In this document: one piece after another, positions 1 to 6,472 of the stretch
Layout of the letters: every line of letters starts with the position of its first letter
How positions within the stretch are numbered: position 1 is the stretch's first letter
Assembly (NCBI GenBank): GCA_947624485.1
Contig: CANQKM010000002.1
Coordinates: 62,001-126,000, forward strand
DNA length: 64,000 nucleotides
Reading direction: 5' to 3'
Source: an uncultured Clostridia bacterium
GTDB taxonomy: Bacteria > Bacillota > Clostridia > UBA1381
Program-made: the position numbers and the translations under genes
The notes under the pieces: generated by a model
What the model saw: the letters and a program-made list of their open reading frames with translations, nothing else
Databases searched by the model: none
Told to the model about the DNA's origin: nothing

Positions 1-16
1 TTTTGGAGGGGAGAAT

Positions 17-508
17 ATGACTTTTGAAAAAGCAAATTCAGACGATATAAAAGATTTGGTCGAATTAAGAATCGAATACTTATTAGAGGATTATGGCGAA
101 TTGACGCAAAATAAATTAACATTGATTACTGATAATTTACCTACTTATTTCAGCAATCATCTTAATAAAGATTTATTTGTTTTTGTGTGTAGAATTGAGA
201 ATATAATTATAAGCTGTTGTTTTTTACACATTTCAGAAAAGCCTCCGAATCCTGCTTTTATTAACGGAAAAATAGGTACAATACTGAATGTTTATACAAA
301 ACCTCAATTCAGAAGAAAGGGTATCGCAGGAGAACTTATTAAGTTATTGTTGATTGAATCAGAAAAACTACGCCTTGATTTTGTGGAACTGAAGGCTACA
401 GATTCGGGATATAGCCTTTACAAATCACTGGGATTTGAAGATGTTACTTCAAAGTACCACAATATGAAATATATTATAGATAATCGAAATATAGGGAGGT
501 ATTTATGA
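17..508 (+). CDS. GNAT family N-acetyltransferase
   Basis: Predicted acetyl-CoA-dependent N-acetyltransferase of 163 residues, a normal length for a single GNAT domain. The acetyl-CoA binding motif A is visible as VYTKPQFRRKGIAGEL around residues 92-107 (R-x-x-G-I-A pyrophosphate loop), followed by LYKSLGFE near residue 135, the typical last strand and helix. A GGAGGGG Shine-Dalgarno lies 5 bases before the ATG. Its stop overlaps the start of the next gene (ATGA), so the two are co-translated. The substrate cannot be inferred. The upstream end of the transcription unit lies outside the window. Confidence 0.85.
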   Translation: MTFEKANSDDIKDLVELRIEYLLEDYGELTQNKLTLITDNLPTYFSNHLNKDLFVFVCRIENIIISCCFLHISEKPPNPAFINGKIGTILNVYTKPQFRRKGIAGELIKLLLIESEKLRLDFVELKATDSGYSLYKSLGFEDVTSKYHNMKYIIDNRNIGRYL

Positions 509-1020
509 CTGTAAGAACAATAATGATATTTCCTGAATTTAAAAATATGGAGATAATAGATAAAATACGAAATCAATATGACTCTTTAGCTAATTTAGTG
601 CGCCCGCATATAACATTAGTATTTCCTTTTAAAAGCAATATGGGCAATGAGGAATTGGAACGGATTTTGAATGTGCGCTTAATGCCTGTGAAGCCATTTA
701 AGCTAAAATTGGGTGGTGTCAGCAAACAAAAAGATGCTTTTGGAAATTATCTTTTTTTAGATGTCTTGCATGGAATGGAAGAACTATGTTGTATTCATCA
801 AATATTATATGAAAATGAATTTAAAAGGTTTGAATCGGGATTGCCGTATGTGCCGCATATGACTATAGGAAAATTTCCTACCGCAAATTTGTTAGAAAAC
901 GCTTTCAATGATATTCAATCTATGGATAATACTTTTAGTACAATAGTTAATAAGGTATCTGTCGAAATGATTGGTAATAATGAAGAATCAATTATTGTAA
1001 TTGAAAAGGAATTAACTTGA
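505..1020 (+). CDS. 2'-5' RNA ligase-like 2H phosphoesterase
   Basis: Member of the 2H phosphoesterase superfamily (LigT/CPDase/YjcG-like), 171 residues. Both signature HxT motifs are present: PHITLVFPF near residue 36 and PHMTIGKF near residue 118. The paired histidines hydrolyse or form 2',3'-cyclic or 2'-5' phosphodiester bonds in the family. The start overlaps the stop of the upstream acetyltransferase by four bases. Pairing of a GNAT with a 2H protein suggests a small tailoring or RNA repair unit, but nothing in the sequence names the substrate. Cytosolic; no signal or membrane segment. Confidence 0.85.
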   Translation: MTVRTIMIFPEFKNMEIIDKIRNQYDSLANLVRPHITLVFPFKSNMGNEELERILNVRLMPVKPFKLKLGGVSKQKDAFGNYLFLDVLHGMEELCCIHQILYENEFKRFESGLPYVPHMTIGKFPTANLLENAFNDIQSMDNTFSTIVNKVSVEMIGNNEESIIVIEKELT

Positions 1021-1021
1021 T

Positions 1022-1037
1022 AAATTCCCGTTTATCG
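1022..1037 (+). repeat. Direct repeat, left copy
   Basis: AAATTCCCGTTTATCG recurs at 3285-3300 with one change (A to G at position 13). The two copies bracket the relaxase and the second acetyltransferase (about 2.25 kb). They could be oriT-associated repeats or the scar of a mobilizable segment; the sequence alone does not decide. Confidence 0.5.
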
Positions 1038-1065
1038 GATAGATAAAAACCAAATATCGCAATTC

Positions 1066-1096
1066 AGAGCAATCGAAAAACGGTTGCTCTTTTTTT
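1066..1096 (+). terminator. Rho-independent terminator after the GNAT/2H pair
   Basis: AGAGCAATCG pairs with CGGTTGCTCT (10 bp with one wobble) around an AAAAA loop, followed by six T residues. It ends the upstream two-gene operon immediately before the relaxase gene. Because it sits only about 10 bases from the relaxase SD, it could also attenuate relaxase expression. Confidence 0.8.
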
Positions 1097-1118
1097 GCGC
1101 TTGAAAGGAAGTGATTTT

Positions 1119-2609
1119 ATAGCAATCTATCATTGCAGTATCAAAATTATCAGCCGTGGGAAAGGCAAATCGGCGGTAGCCGCCGCTGCTTATCGGAGCG
1201 GTGAAAAGCTGACAAACGAATATGACGGAGTTACCCACGACTACACAAGAAAAAGCGGAATATCTCATACAGAAATCCTGCTGCTCGCTCACGCTCCGCA
1301 CGAATTTTCAGACCGTTCTACTCTTTGGAACGCCGTTGAGAAAATCGAAAAAGCGAAAAATTCACAGCTTGCGAGAGAGATTGAACTTGCTATCCCGAAA
1401 GAACTATCAGACGAACAGCAGCTTGCGCTTGTCCGTGAGTATGTGAAACAGAATTTTGTGTCAGTCGGTATGTGCGCCGACATTGCCATTCACGACAAAA
1501 AAGACGGAAATCCTCACGCACATATCCTGCTCACTATGCGTCCGATCGAGCAGGACGGAACGTGGGGAGCAAAGTCCAAAAAGGAATATATCCTTGACGA
1601 AAACGGCGAGCGTATTAAACTGAAAAGCGGAAATTTTAAAACGAGAAAGGTCAATACCGTTGATTGGAATGAGCAGGATAAGGCGGAATTGTGGCGGGCA
1701 AGCTGGGCGGAAATCGCCAATCGGTATCTGGAGCAAAACGATGTTCCCGAACGGATAGACCACCGCTCTTTCGAGCGTCAGGGAATAGAACAACTGCCCA
1801 CTATCCATTTAGGAACAGCCGCCAGTCAAATGGAGCGCAAAGGTATTCCTACCGAGCGCGGCAGGATAAATCGTATGATACAGAAAGCAAATCAGATTTT
1901 ACGGCAAATCAATTTAAAAATCAGCGGCTTGAAGGAGTGGCTCGCGAAATGTTTTGTCGCAAGAAATACAGCTTCTTCCGAATCTCTCGCAATATTCCTC
2001 TCAAAATATTTAAACATGGAGCGCGAAAGAATCCGCAAATATTCGCAAAGTCAACAGCGGCAGTACGCAGCGGAAAACTTAAACAAAATCAGTAAAACGG
2101 TGAATTATCTGACCGAAAAAAGTATTTTTACCCTCAAAGACTTAGACACCGCTCTTTCCGGTATAAGCGAAAAAGCGTATCGGCTGAATGACAGCATTAA
2201 AACCAAGCAGACCCGCATTAAGAAACTGCAGGCTCTTATTGAACACGGAAACAATTACAACCGCTTGAAGCCTATCCATGATGAACTTAAAATTCTAAAA
2301 AGTGCGCGGAACAAAAAGCGTGAAAAGTTTGAACGCGAACACGAAAGCGACCTGATAATCTGGAACGCCGCCAACCGTTTCTTACACGCCAATCTGCCGG
2401 AGGGGACAAAATCATTCAGTGTTTCCGAGTGGCGGAAAGAATATACCGCGCTGAAAGCACAGTCCGCAAGCGAATATGAGGAACTGAAATCGGTCAGAGC
2501 AGAGGTGAAGGAATTACAGCAAATCCGCCGATGTGTTGACGTCGTGGAGCGAAGCGAACAGCGGGAGCGTATCACCGAACAACAGCGGCATACGGAACAG
2601 GAACTATAA
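1119..2609 (+). CDS. MobA/MobL family relaxase with ATA at the start position
   Basis: Conjugative relaxase of the MobQ (MobA/MobL) class that nicks oriT and carries the strand into the recipient. The diagnostic N-terminus IYHCSIKIISRGKGKSAVAA, the AYRSGEKL stretch and the metal-binding HAHILLTMRP histidines (about residue 138) are all present. The C-terminal half is a long charged coiled-coil region. Homologues begin Met-Ala-Ile-Tyr-His; here that methionine codon is ATA, six bases after a good AGGAAGTG ribosome site. In-frame TTG codons at 1095 and 1101 exist but have no SD, so I place the start at the ATA. Expression may be weak or lost. No coupling protein or type IV secretion gene is nearby, so it would need a helper element. 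Confidence 0.8.
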   Translation: MAIYHCSIKIISRGKGKSAVAAAAYRSGEKLTNEYDGVTHDYTRKSGISHTEILLLAHAPHEFSDRSTLWNAVEKIEKAKNSQLAREIELAIPKELSDEQQLALVREYVKQNFVSVGMCADIAIHDKKDGNPHAHILLTMRPIEQDGTWGAKSKKEYILDENGERIKLKSGNFKTRKVNTVDWNEQDKAELWRASWAEIANRYLEQNDVPERIDHRSFERQGIEQLPTIHLGTAASQMERKGIPTERGRINRMIQKANQILRQINLKISGLKEWLAKCFVARNTASSESLAIFLSKYLNMERERIRKYSQSQQRQYAAENLNKISKTVNYLTEKSIFTLKDLDTALSGISEKAYRLNDSIKTKQTRIKKLQALIEHGNNYNRLKPIHDELKILKSARNKKREKFEREHESDLIIWNAANRFLHANLPEGTKSFSVSEWRKEYTALKAQSASEYEELKSVRAEVKELQQIRRCVDVVERSEQRERITEQQRHTEQEL

Positions 2610-2633
2610 TTACTTTAAATACAGAAAAAGAAC

Positions 2634-2663
2634 TGGACAAAACTTCAATGTGTATGGTATAAT
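2634..2663 (+). promoter_or_regulatory. Sigma-A type promoter for the second GNAT gene
   Basis: TGGACA, an 18-bp spacer, then a perfect TATAAT; the start codon of the acetyltransferase follows about 55 bases downstream of the -10. Confidence 0.6.
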
Positions 2664-2717
2664 TATGCCATAGTTGAACAGAACGATAAATCGGGATTTA
2701 ATTTGGAGGCATTGTAA

Positions 2718-3263
2718 ATGGCAACAAAAAATTTAACTGACAAAGATTATATAGAAACCGATCGTCTTGTCATTAGAGAGATGAAGCAATCAGATTATGC
2801 TGCACTATGCAGGATAATGTGCGATGAAGACGTAATGCACGCCGCCTATGGAAGCGCATTTAATCATGATGAGGTGCAAGGTTGGCTCAACAGGCATTTG
2901 GAAAGATATATAAAGTTTGGTTTTGGCCTTTGGGCAGTTGTATTAAAAGAAACAAATGAAATGATTGGTCAATGTGGGTTAACGTGGCAGCGCTGGAGAG
3001 AGAAAGAGGTATTGGAAATCGGTTACTTGTTTCAAAAAGCATATTGGCACAATGGTTATGCGACCGAAGCAGCTATTGCCTGCAAGGAATATGCGTTCTC
3101 AGTTCTTAATGCAAGTGTTGTTTATTCCATCATCAGAGATACGCACACAGCATCGCAAAAAGTTGCACTTCGTAATGGTATGAAAATTATTGATAAGGAT
3201 AGTAAGATTTTCAGAAACATAAATATGAATTTTTACTTATATTCAGTAGAACGCAAGAGTTGA
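2718..3263 (+). CDS. RimJ/RimL-type GNAT acetyltransferase
   Basis: Predicted N-acetyltransferase of 181 residues in the RimJ/RimL branch: it opens with the typical ETDRLVIREMKQSDYAAL segment, has IGQCGLTWQRW in the central strands and LEIGYLFQKAYWHNGYATEA as motif A (residues about 97-116). This branch acetylates protein N-termini, amino acids or antibiotics; the target here is unknown. GGAGG lies 9 bases before the ATG and a separate promoter lies upstream, so it is transcribed independently of the relaxase. It appears to be cargo of the mobilizable segment. Confidence 0.85.
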   Translation: MATKNLTDKDYIETDRLVIREMKQSDYAALCRIMCDEDVMHAAYGSAFNHDEVQGWLNRHLERYIKFGFGLWAVVLKETNEMIGQCGLTWQRWREKEVLEIGYLFQKAYWHNGYATEAAIACKEYAFSVLNASVVYSIIRDTHTASQKVALRNGMKIIDKDSKIFRNINMNFYLYSVERKS

Positions 3264-3284
3264 GACGAACCGATATGTCGCGAA

Positions 3285-3300
3285 AAATTCCCGTTTGTCG
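3285..3300 (+). repeat. Direct repeat, right copy
   Basis: AAATTCCCGTTTGTCG, 15 of 16 bases identical to 1022-1037. Confidence 0.5.
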
Positions 3301-3347
3301 AGGTGATATTTCTCAAATCACAACACAAATAAGGGCAAGTAAACAAC

Positions 3348-3380
3348 TGGTCTTTTCATTTGGGCGCATTATACAGACCA
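3348..3380. other. Short inverted repeat enclosing GGGCGCATTATAC, possible oriT remnant
   Basis: TGGTCT (3348-3353) and AGACCA (3375-3380) form an inverted repeat. The enclosed GGGCGCATTATAC resembles the complement of MobQ nic cores of the GTGCGCCCT type, but with differences. This is a weak resemblance noted because a MobQ relaxase lies just upstream. Confidence 0.2.
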
Positions 3381-3470
3381 TTGAAATAATTTTCTGTAAT
3401 TCTGCCGCTGGGCGCGGGTTTGGGTTCATGATATAATCTTCTTAAATAAATTTTTACGGAGGGTTATACC

Positions 3471-3749
3471 ATGAATTTTATTGAAGAATTATACTATGGA
3501 AATATCAGACTGAGCACACAGGAGCATATCTCAACGGAAACGTACAAACAGGCAACGGCAATCATTTCAAGAATAACGGCGCAGCTGCGGGAGGCACTTT
3601 CCGATCCGGAACGTACTTTGTTAGAGCGGCTAATTGAAGCCAACAATGAAGTTATCGGAGAAACGGGCGCAGCCGAATTTAAGATTGGTTTCAGTCTGGG
3701 TGTTCAAATGATGATTGATTGCTATACTGTAAATATTGAGGAAAATTAA
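3471..3749 (+). CDS. Small conserved Clostridia protein (DUF6809-like)
   Basis: A 92-residue helical protein beginning MNFIEELYYGNI, the hallmark start of a small Clostridia family that I believe is catalogued as DUF6809. The rest is amphipathic helix rich in Glu, Ala and Leu (about residues 20-60) and ends in FSLGVQMMIDCYT. No catalytic motif, signal peptide or membrane helix. A strong SD (CGGAGGG) precedes the ATG, and a terminator follows immediately, so it is a monocistronic unit. These proteins are commonly seen in mobile and accessory regions; function unknown. Confidence 0.7.
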   Translation: MNFIEELYYGNIRLSTQEHISTETYKQATAIISRITAQLREALSDPERTLLERLIEANNEVIGETGAAEFKIGFSLGVQMMIDCYTVNIEEN

Positions 3750-3758
3750 ATCGTATTC

Positions 3759-3795
3759 GAGCCGTTCTCTTTGGTTTGAGAACGGCTCTTATTTT
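3759..3795 (+). terminator. Rho-independent terminator
   Basis: GAGCCGTTCTC pairs perfectly with GAGAACGGCTC (11 bp) around an 8-base loop, followed by TTATTTT. Confidence 0.9.
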
Positions 3796-4481
3796 GTAGG
3801 TCACTCAATAGGACTGTTATTTTGGATTATGCCATATACTTTTATTCCTTTGCGAAAATCATCGCTGAAAATCCGCATAATACCTTGATAAACAACGCTC
3901 TATTGCGTGACATCGCAGGAAGTATCGGCAGCATAATAAACAGCTGCTTTTTTGCTTCATAGTGTAGAAATTTAATGCCGTTGTTGTGCTCGGTACTATC
4001 AAAAATATCCGCATTTTTAATCCGTTTTCGGTGCGGTTGAATGTAAACATAAGGGCATAATAATTTTTAAGCCCAAAAGCCTCGATTTTATGCGGTCGAA
4101 TAAGCCAAAAATGCGGACAAAAGTGGGATGTTAGAACGGCGATTTTGGGGTAGGCAATATAGCGATATAGGATATGTCGGTTTTAAGGCAAAAAGCATAG
4201 GTTTTATGCGGTCGGGAAATCGTCTAAACTTCTACTGAAGCGGGTTAATCCTGTCCTCGTGAAAATGTAGAAATTTTTAAGCGCGTTTTCGACGCAGGCA
4301 GTATAACTATACGTTGGTAATCAAATTTGGCGGCTTCATATATGAAAAATTAAGCGCCAATGCGAATTTTACAAAATAAATTTTCTACTAAATATTAAAA
4401 ACTGTAAGGCATATAGGAATTATTCTAACTGTCAAAATTTACAATATACAATGGCAATGCACGGACTCAGAAAGCCCGTCA
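3796..4481. other. Non-coding, degraded stretch with diverged direct repeats
   Basis: No supported gene. TTTTATGCGGTCG occurs at 4086-4098 and again at 4202-4214, 116 bases apart, each within a diverged repeat of about 30 bases. The segment looks like decayed mobile DNA. Confidence 0.4.
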
Positions 4482-4510
4482 TTGACATACCGGAAAATCC
4501 ATGCTATATT
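4482..4510 (+). promoter_or_regulatory. Near-consensus sigma-A promoter
   Basis: TTGACA, 17-bp spacer, TATATT. It points into a strong hairpin at 4519-4549 and a degraded acetyltransferase fragment, not into an intact gene. Confidence 0.65.
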
Positions 4511-4518
4511 ATAGCTAA

Positions 4519-4549
4519 GGCAGGAAAGTCGTGATCCGACTTTCCTGCC
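4519..4549 (+). ncRNA. Strong hairpin at the predicted 5' end of a transcript
   Basis: GGCAGGAAAGTCG pairs perfectly with CGACTTTCCTGCC (13 bp) around TGATC. It begins about 8 bases after the -10 box of the promoter at 4482-4510, so it would form the extreme 5' end of that RNA. No T tract follows, so it is not a typical terminator. It could stabilise a small RNA or be a leader element. Confidence 0.35.
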
Positions 4550-4561
4550 GGTAAAACAACG

Positions 4562-4636
4562 TTATTTTATCATAGAAAAATTGGATTTAAAGAAATTCTT
4601 CACACAGTCACGTTTGTTGTCTACTTGACGAGGAAT
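4562..4636 (+). pseudogene. C-terminal remnant of a GNAT acetyltransferase
   Basis: The frame starting at 4562 reads LFYHRKIGFKEILHTVTFVV, matching the usual end of a GNAT domain (F-Y-x-x-x-G-F). Nothing upstream in the frame resembles the rest of the domain. It is a decayed fragment downstream of the promoter and hairpin. Confidence 0.4.
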
Positions 4637-4675
4637 AGTCTATGGTTGCCACTTTTATATTATCTTTGGTTTTGA

Positions 4676-6472
4676 TTACTTTTCCTCACAGTACAGCTGT
4701 CCGCAGTTCATATTATCATTTTTATCGGAGCAAAATACGTAAGCCCTTATTCCATTATCCACTAATTTCTGCTTTAGTTCGTCTAATTTTTCTTTATCCG
4801 TACTTTTCAAATTATTTAGCCTGGTAGCGCTTGTTTCGTTTAATTTTGACACGCGGACAGTTATTTTTTCCTTTACATGCTTAAGTTTGTCTGCCAGGCG
4901 ATTCACATCCTCGACTGAATCGTTTTTCCCTCTTATAACGATATAGTTGATACGGAAAAATTTTTCCTCGCTTGTTGATACGAATTTCAGGAATTCGTCC
5001 AAACCGGGCAACTCCGAAAAGTTATATATGGGAATCAGCTTCTTGACAAGGTCGGGATTATAGCTTACATATGTGTATTGAATATAGCGTATCGGTACAT
5101 ATCGGTTCAGAGATATAGTCTGTTCAAGCAAATCCCCGTCCCAGAAATTGGATGAAAATGTTATATTCAAATTACGGTAGCTCTCTAACATTTTCACAAA
5201 GCGAAATACGCTGTGTCTGTTAAAACGCAAATCACCCATTCCGGTTATTGAAAGCAACACGTAGGCGTGTTTATGCAACTCCTTTTTGTCATATATGTAA
5301 TCGAATATGGTCTTCATTTGATTTATTTCCAGAGGATAGAATATATTGATATTCGAGGATGCACAATAGGTGCACTTCGAAGGGCAGCCGAAGCTTACAG
5401 GCATTTCAATAACCGATTTCTTAAATTCATCCTGAGCGTAATGCTCAAAATACCCCACTTCATACACACCGAACGAATCCTCAAAAACATATTTTGTTGT
5501 TATCTCGCGGTCCCAATCGCTGCCCGAATATTTATTTTCTGTAGAAAAAACCTTTTTTAATCGCATATCTGTCACTTCTCCGCTTATTGTTTGCATTTCC
5601 ATATCAATTGGGTCCAGCGTTTCGATAAAATCCGCCATATCATCATCTATCAGCTTCGCATATCGAGTTCCGGGCTGCAGCTCTATAAGCAAACTATCCT
5701 GCTGCCCGCTCGAGTTATGCGTATACGGGGACATAATACACTGCGTATCCGTTCTGATATAAAGATATGTAACAGATATCAAATCTACGATATATATTTT
5801 TAAATTATTCCAATATTTACTATCGACCTTCTCATGCAGCAGCACATAGAAATCAAACAATGTTCTCTCCAATTTGCTCATCGCTTTGGCGTGTGTTCTC
5901 TGCTGTCTTAATTCATATTCCCGTTTAACCCTATCAAGCATGGTTCGCGTTGCTTCCGGCATCAAATTGTCCATTGAGAGGACAATATTAACCATTTTGT
6001 TGTCGTTAAGCATACTTGCTATTTTTTTTACGAATATATCTCTGTATTCCGGCTTAAACCACTTGCTCAAGGAATGACCCACCAAATCAAGCCTGTTTCC
6101 GGAGTTGTTTATGATTTCATTCCAAAATTTTTGTTCACTATCAAAATATGATTTCGGACGTATGCTTATGACTCCCTGCTTGTATAATTTATTGCTTTCC
6201 TGCAAGCCGGCTTCTATGTCTTTAAGCCCTGCCGCCAGCTCGTTGTGGTCATCGTTTGTATATGCGCGCTGCAGTATTGCAAAAATACCGGAGGCAATGA
6301 CCGAGCATAAAATCCCGAGCATGACATCCTTCCATAAAGCCGCGCTATCCGGAGAATTCGATCTTGAATCAACTATAAATACGCATACGATCAGCAAAAC
6401 AGATACAATCGCGAACACAAGCCAAATATTGGAATGTCTGCCCCATACTTTATTTTTCTTTTTCTTTTCCAT
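4676..6472 (-). CDS. Membrane-anchored RlmN-like radical SAM protein
   Basis: 598 residues. Two N-terminal membrane helices (about residues 16-34 and 50-68) anchor it. A middle domain (about 100-250; DLVGHSLSKWF, NIVLSMD) resembles inactive PLD-like sensor folds. The C-terminal half is a radical SAM domain: CPSKCTYC (CX3CX2C, Cys363/367/370) binds the 4Fe-4S cluster, GMGDLRFN matches the GMGEPL motif of RlmN/Cfr, IVIRGKNDS matches its later strand, and NCGQL (Cys590) matches the methyl-carrying cysteine of RlmN. The second RlmN cysteine, seven residues before the cluster, is absent (Glu). The start was moved to the internal ATG with GAGGGGG upstream, giving a 23-base overlap with the HD gene. 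Probably a nucleic-acid-modifying effector of a defence pair; unproven. Confidence 0.75.
   Translation of the reverse strand: MEKKKKNKVWGRHSNIWLVFAIVSVLLIVCVFIVDSRSNSPDSAALWKDVMLGILCSVIASGIFAILQRAYTNDDHNELAAGLKDIEAGLQESNKLYKQGVISIRPKSYFDSEQKFWNEIINNSGNRLDLVGHSLSKWFKPEYRDIFVKKIASMLNDNKMVNIVLSMDNLMPEATRTMLDRVKREYELRQQRTHAKAMSKLERTLFDFYVLLHEKVDSKYWNNLKIYIVDLISVTYLYIRTDTQCIMSPYTHNSSGQQDSLLIELQPGTRYAKLIDDDMADFIETLDPIDMEMQTISGEVTDMRLKKVFSTENKYSGSDWDREITTKYVFEDSFGVYEVGYFEHYAQDEFKKSVIEMPVSFGCPSKCTYCASSNINIFYPLEINQMKTIFDYIYDKKELHKHAYVLLSITGMGDLRFNRHSVFRFVKMLESYRNLNITFSSNFWDGDLLEQTISLNRYVPIRYIQYTYVSYNPDLVKKLIPIYNFSELPGLDEFLKFVSTSEEKFFRINYIVIRGKNDSVEDVNRLADKLKHVKEKITVRVSKLNETSATRLNNLKSTDKEKLDELKQKLVDNGIRAYVFCSDKNDNMNCGQLYCEEK

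Noticed and set aside
3859-4050. Minus-strand open frame of 63 codons
   Set aside because: Short, without SD or resemblance, in a decayed stretch.
4676-6472. Viperin (pVip) identity for the radical SAM protein
   Set aside because: Motifs GMGD and CGQL and the spacing fit RlmN/Cfr rather than viperin, and no kinase partner for CTP analogues is nearby.
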